From Ligustrum vulgare (lineage: Eukaryota > Streptophyta > Magnoliopsida > Lamiales > Oleaceae), in NCBI GenBank assembly GCA_963555705.1, contig OY743176.1, forward strand, positions 62,260,040 through 62,324,039: a DNA stretch of 64,000 nt, given 5' to 3'. Every line of letters begins with the position of its first letter. Position 1 is the first letter of the stretch. Positions 1-14,000 of this stretch are shown here, one piece after another. The translations under genes were made by a program, and so were the position numbers. The notes beneath the pieces are model-generated. The model saw nothing but the letters and a program-made list of their open reading frames with translations. It was not told the origin of the DNA and made no database searches.

Positions 1-220
1 ACTTTTAGAACCTCATAGAAGTGATGATAGTGTCACATGGCAGAAGAAATTATAAAAAATAATGGAAACAGACAGCAACATTTGAGTTACAACTGTTTAG
101 TTGGGAGCATGAGATACGTAGTCCATTTTACTCTTCATCTCTACCAGATAAGTTGGTAGTTATTTAGCACGTTATAATGCAAGGTAAAACTTTTTAAACA
201 TTAATAAGAAAGCATCATAC

Positions 221-346
221 ATGCTCATTCTTTAGATAACTAAGCTCCCCTTTTAATGTCTCCAAAGCGGCTCTAAGTCGTGCAGCTTCACCACTTGAAG
301 CTGCATCCATCTCTGCAATTTTGGACTCCCTCTCTGCTACCAGAGC
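221..346 (-). CDS. GRIP: GRIP coding exon 7
   Basis: 126 nt, 42 codons. Acceptor TACCAG|GCTCTG, donor GAGCAT|GTATGA. Encodes ALVAERESKIAEMDAASS through YLKNEH. Positions 1-220 are intron; the next exon lies before position 1. Confidence 0.88.
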
Positions 347-3300
347 CTGGTAAAATGAAACAAGGACTCTCTTGGTTTATTTTAGCATGGAAATTAATTA
401 AGTGCAGCAATAACTCATAAGATACTTGTGCATGAAGCAAAATATAGTGAAGGATTTATAAATAGAAAGATATTGCTACTTGATTTATTTTTGGCAGAAG
501 TGAAATTTTTTTAAAAACTGGGGAATAAGGGGTACAAGTAGCTCTTACCCTCAGAGACGAGATTGTTTCGGTTGCTTTGCTTTGATCATTTAATGCATCT
601 GCAATTTGGGCTTGCATGTCTTCTACTTGCTGCAAGATGACGCATGGTGACGAGAAACTAATCCTTGAAAAGTTGTGATTGGAACATGACGACTAAAAAA
701 AGAATCTGAAATTCTAGATATTCAGAAGAGGTTTAGCCGGGACCTCCGCATGTATTTTACCTTCTGGTGCTTCAGAGAGAGTTCAGAAATTGAAGATTGC
801 CTTTTTTCATCCGCTGCCTGAAGTAACCCCCGCATGTCTTCCAACATCTACAGAAATGCAAGCAGATATTCATTTGAAGCAAGGTTAATTTGTTCAAAGC
901 AGTGTTCTAAAAGTGAAAAGCATGACTAGGTGGCAAGGCCAAGCTTCAAACTTTACGAGCCTAAACGGGCCTAGGCGAAGTCTAGGCGTAAAATAAGCTA
1001 AGTGGTGAGGCCAAGCTTCGCATCTCGGCGAAGCTTAGGCAAGCTTTTTTGAACAATGGTTCAAAGAATTATTTCATAAAGTGCCAGAGAGGCAACGTGG
1101 AGTAACATATACTATCAAGGTATGAGCTTTAGATTTGAACAAGATTTCTCTTACTTGCCAACAAAAAGTTGAGAAACAAGAGTTTGTCAATCTTTATAAT
1201 ATAACAATAAAATTTGAAAAGGTTGATATTTGTATGTCTTAACATAAATTAAATGCACAAACTTCAAACTCGGACCAAATTCCATCGAAATAATTTGAAC
1301 AACTATTAAGAATATACTGGGCTTAGATTCGCTAATAATCAGTATTAAAAAAATGATTGAATAATGATCGGTTATTGTTTGATCATTTCTGTAATTAAGT
1401 CCTAGATAAAAGACTAGGATCTAAACCATAAATCAATATTTTAGGTCTTTAAACCTAATTATCCATGAGTTATGACATTATCAATCAATATATCAAAAAT
1501 CAATTATATATTATATATAACATTATAATCACTTAGAAACATCCAAACCAAATATTACCCTGAAAATTTTGCTGGATCACATATTTTCCTGGCCGTAATT
1601 AATTTCATCACCTTCCTGATAACTTATTACATCCTCTGTGGGACCAGGCAATGAGAGCATTAAAAAAAAAAGACATTTTAGAAGTCAGCAGGTGATTAAG
1701 TATTCTCAACTAGGTGAAATAGATCTCTAAAAATTTGAGGTGGTCTGATGCTCAGCAAAGGGTTATTTATGGCCTCCAACAATGTAATTCTTATCTACTT
1801 AATTAAGAACATGAAGACTGTTAAAATTGAGTTACGCCAATTGGCCACTCTAAACAGCAGAACAAAGGTTCTTTAACCAAACACAAAAATTGTCACTCCA
1901 AATCCTGTCCTTTCTACCAACCCACCTTCTGAAATTTCAAGTAAATGGAACAGCCACATAAAATTCATATTTAAGCAACATGGAACAATGGTTCAACAAA
2001 AGAACATAACTTAACAATATAAGCCATCATCACCTCTATCTACTGATCCAGAGTTCAACTTGTTGATTATTCATATGTAGTACAGCTAAACTTCGACACA
2101 AACTGACTATTTTCAGCAAATCAGATCTATCTGAGAGTGCAAATCCCTTCTGAGTTCAATGCTAGCAAATTTGATAATTTCAAAACCCTCATAATGTGAA
2201 ATAAGATCTCAGTAACTAGCAAACCTTCTTTAGATCCAACATTTTGATTTAAACATTAATCAATATTTGCACTTTCATTTACATAATCAGGTAATAACAA
2301 TTAAGTAATAGCTTATGCTTTTCCTTGACTATTGGTGCACTGGTTCCCTTAATGTCAGAACATGGTGATGCAATGACTTTTATATGATGCAACTTCTAAA
2401 CTGTATGAAAACTACGAACAATAATTGTACCCTTGGCAACAAATGAAGATTTTCCTGTATGAAAGTTGTAGTTCTTGAGTTGAATACTTGCTGACTAATA
2501 GGGCCTTCACATCAGGTCCATTGAGTTAACAAGTTTTTGAGGCCTCTCTTAATTTTGGAATCAAGAAAATATCCATAATGTAAAGGTTGAGTGAATGGTC
2601 AACTTTATGACTTTATTTATGATGTCTGAGCTCAGTTTTCAAGTCTGAACTGCAATTTCTTAATTTTACATTCTAATCCTTAGGAAAGGGTTAGGAAACT
2701 CCTTAAATTGAGAGATTCCCATGTAATTTTCTTTTATATAAAGTGAATTTTGTAAGATATTAGTTTCTGCTTCTTGTAGTTTTTGAGTTCACATATCTTG
2801 TTTTCTTCTCATTCCCTTCTATTTTACGGATTAATCTCTAATACTATATTCCGGGGAGCAATAATAACACAAACAGAAAACAAAAGGAAGAAAAACACAA
2901 AATTTAAAGTGGTCCACTCTCAATGCGAGAGCTATGTCCAATTGCACTATATCAAATAAGAATTTTATAATGTGTTTCTAGACTTGTGCCACTCTAGTCT
3001 CTCGGTGATTTTCTCTTTACTGCAAAAAGAACGCTCACCCTAATACTCTTAGGGTGACCAAATACATGTTCGAATTTACCAAAGTGTACTTATAACACAT
3101 TAAAAACTTTCGTCACAAGGGGCCTACTGCCACTTGGACCCCCCATTAACGGCCTTACTGTGGTTGAGGAAAATTGTACATTATAATAGGTTCCACTCAT
3201 CAAACATTCCAAAAATGAGGAAATATTATTTTATTTTTTGGCACTAGAAAATCCCTAATAAAACAATCTATTGTTTTGCTCCTTTCACTGATGATTATGA

Positions 3301-5057
3301 AAATAGCTCCAGATATCAATCTAATTCTTCATTCAATATATAAAATGTGATGACTTGTAAAATTGAGAAACAGTGGCTCTGCCATGAACCATACACTGAA
3401 TCATCTTAGGGAAAGACCATGCATTTCCAGAAATTCTAAGTGCTCAATATACTGACAGGCTGAGCCTAAGGTTATTAAAATACCTCTTTAACATCCATAA
3501 AATAGTATTTTACTGGAAGAAAGGCTTTCTGAAGAAAATCAATAGAGACACCTTTTATATTGCAAAAACTTAAGACTCATGGCGAGTAAAAATAGGGAAG
3601 TCCTACCAAATGAAGACAAATATACATAAGCAACAAAATGCAATGTGGTTATCAGATACCAAAATTAGTGCTCTCAAACCTCTTACATTTATCACTTTTC
3701 AATCATTTTATCAGTCTTCACTGTCAGACAGATTTAATTATCCCTTATAAACGCCAAAGGTCAAGAGTCATCTTACAGGATTATAATTATATATTTCATG
3801 CATAGCAAGCATAAGCAAGCACATGCAAGTCTCTCTCCTTACAATCCAAAAGGAGCCCTTTATCTCACTACAGCAACAAAAGGCAACTTCTCAAATTTAA
3901 TCATACAAGTACAAGATTACATGAAGTTACATAAGTTGGGAATAACAACAAACTTTTGGAGACAAGATAACTAATGAAAATTCAGTCAAAACAAAAAATA
4001 TAAATAAAAAATTCTGAAAATATACCTGATCTTTTTCTAAAAGTGACTGCTGTAATGTCTCCAAAGCATTTTCTTTGGGTACCAAGGAACGACGAAGCTC
4101 TTCAATGTTTTCCCGAAGCCTACATAATAGTAGCATTGTTATGTGATTAAGAGTGAGAAAGGAATTTCGGAAGTCCACAGATCCAACCAACAATGTTTTT
4201 GTTATTTTTTTCACTTGATAGAAAAAGAAATCTTAAACCATTTGGAAAAGTTTTTATGAGCACCAAACCATGTTGAGGAATAGATGTGCTGTAAGCATCA
4301 TTTGATTACTTTCACATAATTGTCAAAAAATAAAAAAATAAAAAAATTGAAAATTCAAATGTACACAAAGCTTGCCACAGCAGCAGCAGAATTCATCTCT
4401 CATAATGAAATATAATGCTATATAATTTGATCTGTTTAAAAGAGCTTTACTGGAGACTGTACTTATTGTTTGCACTTCTCAATTGTTGCCTTTCTACATC
4501 CATTGCTTTCAGAGCTTCATTAGCGTTCTGCCGTGTACGCTCCAGCTCTTGCTGCAACGCTAACAGCTGTGATGATGCGCGGTCAGCTTTCTCGTTAACT
4601 ACGCGAAACTGGGTCTCAAGATCATCTTTTTCCTGAAAGAGAGAATATACATTGAATAATTGAACACATTACAAAGAAGTAAAAACGCTTTGATCAAGAT
4701 AAATCAAAATTCCCAACAAACAGCTGGAAAGGACAAAGCATGTCATTTTCTACTAAAATTCACATAATGAAGCCTTAAATCCAAAGTTTCCAATGTTCAC
4801 TGCTTTTTGTTAAACCATTAGTGATGTGCTTCAGAAAAAAGAAAGATTCCAAAAGCGCTATACTTGAAACCGCTAAATTTTGTTTTACATAATTTAGTTT
4901 CTTTAAATTAGGACCTGCAAATAAATGTATATGGAAGTGATTCAAGTTGAACTATAGGACTTCACCACCAAAAGCTTGCCTGAGCTCATATGATGATGTA
5001 CACTTGCAACAAACTATGTGATTGTCAGAGAAAGAGGATACAGAAGGGGGTGACACA

Positions 5058-5093
<36 letters not shown>

Positions 5094-8000
5094 CTTTGTT
5101 AATTCAATAGACAATTCTAATAATTGTAACAAGAATCAACTCTCTTCAAATACGGCTTAACATAACCTAATTAAGGTAGAAAATAAACCTATAATTGTCT
5201 AAAAATATAAAATTAAATTTGAAATAAATAACTAAAAGGGGCAAGCAGATCTTCAAGAATCTCCATCATCATATACCAGAGAGCACTTCCACAAAAGGCA
5301 TACCAATACAAAAAGCATGAAAGCAACGGATTCAAATTACTAGGAATTATGAGAAGTAGCCTCATTTTCTTTCTACGAAAACAATGAGGTACTCAAATCT
5401 AGAGATCACAGTTAAACTTCTAAAGAAATATTTATGAGGCTGCAAAATATATTAGCATATCAAATATCCACAATTATTAGCTAATGCAAGGTACCATATA
5501 AATAAATACATCAAATAGAAGTAAGACTATGTACATCTCAAGCACAACAAATTATAAATCTAGAGAGAAGAGGAGGTGAGTTTAAAAGTCTATTCAGAAG
5601 ACTACGATCTCAATCCTGAATAGGACTCTCTTCTGATGGTTGTCCCTCAGTGATGGTTATCCCATCACCATCCTTGTCTGGTTTTCCATTTTTCCCTGTT
5701 ACATGCGGATTTCTTCCTTTTGCCCATTGTAGTGCTACTTCTTTCTAGTCAATCCTTTGTCCTCTCTATAGCTGTCTTCGCTACAGCAAACTTTTTTTTA
5801 GTTGCTTTATGTTGCTGGCCTGGTTAGTTTCCTAAGTTGGATCCTTTTGCTTTTGGTTTTAGGCCTAGGTCAAGATAATAGGAATGTGTTTTGGTAATAT
5901 GAAAAGATGATCGGTTGGCGTTATGTGATGAACAATTTACAAACACTAGAGAAAACAAAGAGCAACATATTAGGGAGATATCATTCCGAATGATCGAAAG
6001 GACCGAAAAAACATTATAGTTAAATTGCAATTGAAGATTCTTAGATCGAGCAGCACTTTAATGATGAACAAGTTGAAGTTCAGAAGTGTCCAACAAAACA
6101 AAAGGGAATGTGTCCAATTGCAAAGGAATCGAATGTAAGTTTGTCAAATTGAGAATAAGAGTTTCTTTGACCTTCTCTAAGATATCAACGCCAATGAATT
6201 ACATAAGAATAAGGAAAATACGGACAATGTGGATTTGAGTCCCCGTACCAATTCTTTTGTATCGAAGAAAGCACCACTAGACGTTATTACAAAAGATAAG
6301 AAACGTAGAATTGAAAATAGCACCAGAGGCCTCTACCAAGAGTGAACTTAAGAATGAGAAATTGAACCTTGTTTCATTTATGAATGTATTTCACATAGGA
6401 AGTGTCCATGAGAAAAATATAATTAGCAAGATAGGAGCAATGTTGATTTCATTCAAATTACGGAGAAGAAAGAGATGGACATTTGTTCAATATGTGACGT
6501 TGCAGAAACTTCTTAGTATTTTCTTTCTTCAACCTAACTAGAGGACGAGTTTTTTCAGTTGAGAGAGAAAAATACAGGACATCCATATTTCAAATATGAT
6601 TGGTTTTATCTCTTTTCTCTTCTTCTTTCCTATTTAGAATAAGATTTCCATTTTCTTTCTTATTTAAAACATGATTTTTTTATTTTTATTTTTTTATTCT
6701 ACCTTGATTAGAATAGACTTCTTTCTTTTAGATTAAGATTTTAGTTTTATTTCCATTTAGGTTATTGTTTAGTTTCTTAAGGAATTATTTTACCTATATA
6801 AACAAAGGCTTTGTACACTTTTTAATTAACTATTCAATACAATGAAATTATTCTCTATAAATTTTCGAGCTTTTCAACTTTATTCTTGTTTCAAGAATTT
6901 CAATTCCGCTTCCGCACCAATGCCTATTTCCCCGGGTATTATCTTTCTGTCCCTTGGCAGTTTTAGGCTGCCACTGGTTACCTTGCACTGGGTTGTTGAG
7001 TGGTTTGCAAGCAACTGGTGCTCTTCTTAATTTGGGCAGGCTTTTGGCCTAGTGTACAATTGCTAGAATATTTGTTCCTCTACCTTCTACGCCTATTATT
7101 CTCTTCTACTTTCAGTCCTCTGGTCCTTGCCTCTTAGTCCCAAAAAAGTCACTGGTTGGTTTATTTTTAGAATAATTTGCTATAAAAAAAAATAAAAAAT
7201 AGAAAGTTGTTTTGCAGGTTTGTTGCTATCTTGGACTGCTTGGGCCCTTTTTCGTCAAAATTTGGATTGGAACGGTTTTGACCCTTGTACGTGCTCATAA
7301 CCACGAGATAATCTCTCTTTGACACATAATTATGGTTTTCTTATCCTAGGCATTTGCTTTTCCCGTATGCTCTAGCTCGCTTTTTTTGAGGTTTTTGATT
7401 TTTTATTGTGTTACTTTTGCCAAAGTAATGGCCCTTACTACTACTGGTCCGTTCCCGTTGTGCGTTTAGATATTTTCACTGAATCTCTTCCTTAGGGCTA
7501 GTAGTTCTTTAGGTTTGGGCCTTACTGCGACTTCAGTCTATTAGCATTTACCTGGCTAGTGGCTAGCGACTGAATGACACCCCAGTATTCCTCGATGACG
7601 TTATGTTGAAAAATGGGGCTAAAATGTGGCCTAATTTTGTTGAAATTGGAAGACAAAAGCTAGTCAAAAGGAGCCAACTTTTGACAAAAGACATGGAGCT
7701 AAAATGTGGCCTAATTTTGTTGAAAATTTGTCATGCATGCTTGTGAATTTTGCCTATAAATAGAAGGCTAAAATTCACTTGTAATACACCACCACAACAA
7801 AGAGTGATCTTGTGTAGAGAGCAACACAAGAGAGGCATTTCACAAAATAGGGAGAAAAGTGAGTTGGAGAGAATAGCCTTTGCATAGGCAGATAAAAATA
7901 CAGTGTAGTATTTTTGTACTCCTCATTTTTCGAGTTAGTGAAATATATTGGTGTGGGTCCGTGGACGTAGGCAAATTGCTGAACCACGTAAATCTTTGTG

Positions 8001-11000
8001 TTTCGTATTTGCATTTTATTTTTGCGTATTTATATTTTCTCAGTCCAATTTATTTGCGTCACATCGGTCCTGGGCGGGATTAGTTGCGTCCTAATTCCCA
8101 ACAATTGGTATCAGAGCTTTGGCTCATTAAAATCTTTTGAAATTCTTAGTATGCTCTGTGGTTGCAGCTTTGACTGATCTTCCACATCAGAAAAGATTTC
8201 TTTAGACTGTTTTGTGATCGAGTGGGAGCAATGTTGACAGATGAGAAAATATCCAAATTTGACAAATTTGATGGTTCAAATTTTGGATTTTGGAAAATGC
8301 AAATGGAGGATTATCTGTACCAGAAGGATCTATACAAGCCACTAAAAGAAAAGCCAGAAGATATAAGCCAGGGGGATTGGGAGTTGCTTGATCGAAAAGC
8401 ACTCGGCACAATCAGGCTGACGTTGTCAAAATCAGTGGCCTTCAACATAAAAAATGAGAAGACGACAGAGTCTCTCATGGCAGCCCTTTCTAGCATGTAC
8501 GAACAGCCATCTGCAGCAAATAAAGTCCACTTAATTAAAAAGCTGTTCAATATGAAGATGGCCGAAGGCGGAAGATTTGGGGAGCACCTAAATGAATTCA
8601 ATGAAGTGACGGACCAGCTAAACACAGTCGAAATCACTTTTAGTGATGAAGTTCGAGCTCTGTTAATTCTTGGGCAGTTGCCAGACAGCTGGAATGGTAC
8701 AGTCACAGCAATTAGTGGCTCTGCCGGAAAGTCAAAATTGAAGTTCGATGATGTCGTAAGCATGATCTTAACGGAGGAGATCAGACGACAATCAGAAGGT
8801 GCCTCAACTTCAGGATCGGCGTTGAACGTGGAAAGCAGAGGCAGAAGTTCCAACAGAGGAAATGGGCGGGGCAACGGCAAATTCAGAAGTGGCAGATCGA
8901 GGTCCAGAAATCCAAACAATTCCAACAAAACTAAGGTTGTGGAATGTTGGAAGTGTGGGAAGACCGGTCATTACAAAAATCAGTGCACAGCACCTCCAAA
9001 AGAAAAGGAGGACAGGACAGAAGTCAATGTTGTGGAAGAGGAAGCGGACGATGCTTTGATATGCTCTTTGGAGAGAAAAACGGAATACTGGGTGATTGAT
9101 TCCGGAGCATCTTTTCATGCTACCTCAAACAAGGAGTTTTTTGTAAACTATACGCGGGGTGATTTTGGTAGAGTCTATCTCGGTAATGATCAACCGTGTG
9201 ACGTGGTCGGAAAGGGTGATGTACAGATCAAGATCAATGGATCTGTGTGGAAGCTGAAGGACGTGAGACATATTCCAGAATTGAGGAAGAACTTGATCTC
9301 CGTCAAGCAATTGTCGGGAGAAGGACATGTCACCACCTTCTCTGGTGATAACTGGAAGATCACCAAGGGCGCCATGATTATCGCTCGAGGCAAGGATACT
9401 GGCACCCTCTACACAACGGCGGATGCTTGTGTGACAATTGCAGTTGCTGAAAGCAAGGAGGGCCCAAACTTGTGGCACCAGAGACTTGGGCATATGAGTC
9501 AGAAGGGACTCAAGTATATGCATGCAAAGGGGAAACTACCAGAGCTTCAGTCTACTGATATAGACTTATGCGAGAGTTGCATCTTTGGGAAGCAAACCAG
9601 GGTGAGTTTCAACACTAGTGGTAGAACTCGGAAGCGAGAGAAGCTTGAGTTAGTCCACACAGACGTTTGGGGACCAACCGCAGTTTCATCTATTGGCGGA
9701 AAGTCATACTTTGTGACTTTCATTGATGACCACTCGAGAAAAGTGTGGGTTTATTTCTTGAGACACAAGTCCGAAGTATTCGATGTGTTCAAGAAATGGA
9801 AAGCCATGGTGGAAAATGAAACAGGATTGCGAGTAAAGAAGCTGAGGTCCGACAACGGAGGAGAATATACGGATATGGCGTTCAAGAAGTTCTGTTACCA
9901 GAATGGCATCAAAATGGAGAGGACGTTGCCAGGGACTCCACAGCAAAATGGAGTTGCAGAACGTATGAACCGGACATTAACGGAGAGAGCCAGAAGCATG
10001 AGGTTACATGCAGGCTTGCCCAAACAGTTTTGGGCAGAAGCAGTCAACACAGCGGTGTACTTGATCAATCGAGGACCCTCGGTACCGTTGGAGTACAGGA
10101 TACCGGAGGAAGTATGGAGCAGAAAAGAAATAAAACTTTCCCACTTGAAAGTTTTTGGATGTGTCGCATATGCACATATTAGTGACCAGGCAAGGGGCAA
10201 GTTAGACCCCAAATCACTAAAGTGCACATTCATTGGATATGGAGGAGATGAGTTTGGCTACCGCTTATGGGATGACCAGAACAGAAAGGTCATCAGAAGC
10301 AGGGATGTCATATTCAACGAGAAGGTTATGTACAAGGACAGAAATGCAGTGCAGTCCGATGACACAGTACATGATGATCCAACATATGTTGAGTTGGATG
10401 CTCCAGAAAGTAGTACGTCGCAGCAGACAGAGGAGGATCTGCAGTTACAGGAGCCTGTTCTAGAGACTGATGCATCACAGTCTCCAGTCCCTGTTCTTAG
10501 AAGGTCAACCAGACCTCATGTTCCAAATAGAAAGTACATGAGCTACATGTTACTTACTGATGCAGGTGAACCTGAATGCTATCATGAGGCATGTCAGGTC
10601 GGTGATTCTGGCAAGTGGGAGCTTGCAATGAAAGATGAGATAAAGTCTCTCATCTCTAACCAGACGTGGGAACTAGCCGAGTTACCTACAGGAAAGAGAG
10701 CTCTACACAATAAGTGGGTGTACAGAATCAAGGAGGAACATGATGGATCAAAGAGATACAAGGCGAGGTTGGTGGTCAAAGGTTTCCAGCAGAAAGAAGG
10801 AATTGACTACACGGAAATATTTTCGCCAGTTGTGAAGCTGACAACAATCAGATCAGTCTTGAGTATTGTTGCAGCAGAGGGTTTGCACTTGGAGCAGTTA
10901 GATGTAAAAACTGCTTTCCTCCATGGTGACCTTGAGGAGGAAATATATATGCAGCAGCCAGAAGGCTTCTCAGTCAAAGGAAAGGAGAAGCTCATTTGCA

Positions 11001-14000
11001 AATTGAAGAAGAGCCTGTATGGCTTAAAGCAAGCCCCGAGACAGTGGTACAAGAAGTTCGACGGATTTATGCAGAAAAATGGCTACTTCAAATGTAATGC
11101 TGACCATTGTTGCTACTTCAGGAGATTCGAGTCCAGTTATATAATTTTGCTACTTTATGTCGATGATATGTTAGTAGCAGGCTCAGATATGGACGAAATC
11201 AAGAAGTTAAAGATGCAGCTGTCAGCAGAATTCGAAATGAAGGACTTGGGTGCAGCGAAGCAGATTCTCGGAATGAGGATTTTCAGAGATAAGCAGAAGG
11301 GTATCTTGCAGTTATCTCAGGCCAAGTACATTAGTCAAGTTCTGCAGAGATTTAACATGTGCAGTGCGAAGGCTGTCAGCACGCCACTAGCTAATCACTT
11401 CCGTCTATCTAGTGATCAGAGTCCTAAGACAGAGGACGAGATAAACTTCATGGCTAAAATACCATATGCCTCAGCCATTGGAAGTTTGATGTATGCCATG
11501 GTTTGTACCAGACCAGATATTGCTCATGCAGTGGGAGTTGTGAGCAGGTTTATGGCAAATCCAGGAAAGCAGCATTGGGAAGCATTAAAGTGGATATTAA
11601 GATATCTACGGGGAACTACTGATAGATGCTTATGCTTTGGACGAGGCGAGGTGGCTCTACAAGGTTTTGTAGATGCAGATTTTGCTGGTGAGGTAGATCG
11701 CAGAAGGAGCACTACTGGTTATGTTTTCACAGTAGGTACTACTGCAGTTAGCTGGATTTCGCAGATACAGAAGATTGTTGCTCTATCCACTACAGAAGCA
11801 GAGTACGTGGCAGTAACCGAGGCTAGCAAAGAAATGATCTGGTTACAGGGTTTGTTGGCAGAATTGGGATTCAGTCAGGAGAAGAATGTTTTGCACAGTG
11901 ATAGTCAGAGTGCGATACATCTGGCAAAGAATTCAGCATTTCATTCTAGAACCAAGCACATTGGACTCCGTTATCACTTCATCAGGTCTCTTCTAGAGGA
12001 TGAAGTATTAACACTAGAGAAGATCCAGGGTAGCAAGAACCCAGCCGACATGATGACCAAGACAGTAACAAAGGAAAAATTGGAGCTGTGCTCAGCTTCA
12101 ATTGGTCTTCTGAAGTGAAGACAAAGGAAATGACTCACACCATATTTCACAAGGAGTTGCAAGAAGGAGATATCTCAGGGGAAGCCACATTTGTCCCCAA
12201 GTGGGAGATTGTTGAAAAATGGGGCTAAAATGTGGCCTAATTTTGTTGAAATTGGAAGACAAAAGCTAGTCAAAAGGAGCCAACTTTTGACAAAAGACAT
12301 GGAGCTAAAATGTGGCCTAATTTTGTTGAAAATTTGTCATGCATGCTTGTGAATTTTGCCTATAAATAGAAGGCTAAAATTCACTTGTAATACACCACCA
12401 CAACAAAGAGTGATCTTGTGTAGAGAGCAACACAAGAGAGGCATTTCACAAAATAGGGAGAAAAGTGAGTTGGAGAGAATAGCCTTTGCATAGACAGATA
12501 AAAATACAGTGTAGTATTTTTGTACTCCTCATTTTTCGAGTTAGTGAAATATATTGGTGTGGGTCCGTGGACGTAGGCAAATTGCTGAACCACGTAAATC
12601 TTTGTGTTTCGTATTTGCATTTTATTTTTGCGTATTTATATTTTCTCAATCCAATTTATTTGCGTCACATCGGTCCTGGGCGGGATTAGTTGCGTCCTAA
12701 TTCCCAACACGTTATTCTTGCATAAACTTTTTATTGGGTAGCAAACAATTTTCTAACAATATGGGTTTGTAACAAGGTTTCTCAAGTCTTTATTTTTTTA
12801 TCTTGGTCATAGACGAGGTCACAGGACATCTTCAAGAAGACATCACTTGATGTACGTTATTCTCTGATACATCTTCAAGATGTAATACATGCAATGACAC
12901 GCACGTAATAATAGGATAAGAGTAAAAATGGAGATAAAATAAATATCGTGTTATCCGAAAGTGATTGTTTAAGATATTTAGGTTTATTAATTAACAAGGA
13001 GGAATTAAAGAAGATGTAATGTACATGATTAGAGTGAGCTCAATTAAATAGAAAAATGCTACGGGAAACTATGTTATAAGATCACTATAAAGTTAAATTG
13101 GGCATTTTTACATAGATCTGCAAAGTCGTGTTTTATGATACTGGATGTTGGCTTATTAAATGATAAAATGTCATAAGATGAATAAGTTAGGATGTTAAGA
13201 GATGTGTGGGGCATACCTAAGTTGATAAGAAGTGACAATATATGCCAATAAGTGGAAGTGGCACTAAGTAAAAAGAAATAAAGATAGCTCAGGCGTTTCT
13301 AACATGTCTTGGCCTAAAGATGCTCTTGTCCACAAGAATGATGCAATCTCATTAGAGTAAGTTAGAAAAGGGAATTGGAAGAACAAATTGCTTCTTGTGA
13401 TTCGCTAGTTGTTGAGGATCTAGTTGATTTGGATCTTTGGATACAAAGTGGCGAAAAATGATTATTTACGATCTCAAGTTTATTGGAGTAAAGCAATTTG
13501 TATTTGTGAAAGATTGAACTCCTAAGAATGCTAAGCTCATCTTAGTAATTTCATGTAAGTCTAAGTCACAAAGTTCTAATTATATTTCACTGTCACCTCA
13601 AGTTTGCGATAAATTTCACTCTGTGACCTCTTTCAAGTACCTTTTAGATTCAGTATATATGTAAAACATACCTCCAAACACAGTCACTTTCCCTAGAATT
13701 TACCAGCTTACAGAGTCTCTCACCAAGTGGTAAATCAAAATACATCAAGAAGCTGAGGTTCCAGATATTTAAAGCCACCTATAACTTGACTGGTTATGCA
13801 AAATAATAGTGCAAATGAAGTATGTGATAAATGAAATTGACAAGGTTGCGTCATTGAATAACATTTTAAAATATTAATTTCAAGTAAGTGGTTGCAGTGA
13901 ACAATTTTCTTCAAGCCCTTGCTCACAACGATAGCAGTCCGAACATAAAGAATATATTCAATTCTGACGAGGATATGTCTGTAAAAAACAATAAATAAGT

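Larger units (their letters stand above)
7604..12709 (+). mobile_element. Copia-1: complete Ty1/copia LTR retrotransposon
   Basis: 5106 bp flanked by a 5-bp target duplication CGTTA (7599-7603 and 12710-12714). Order: 500-bp LTR, initiator-tRNA-Met PBS, one gag-pol ORF with copia domain order (integrase before reverse transcriptase), PPT, 500-bp LTR. The LTRs differ at two positions by eye, so insertion was recent. The element is probably autonomous. It lies antisense inside a GRIP intron. Overall sequence resembles the Tork/Tnt1 group, but lineage assignment needs a tree. Confidence 0.96.

Noticed and set aside
6842..7030. 62-codon plus-strand open frame
   Set aside because: Lies in the Ty3-like LTR remnant and its flank; no homology recognised.
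8311..11712. Several minus-strand open frames within Copia-1
   Set aside because: They mirror the intact polyprotein on the other strand and have no domain of their own.
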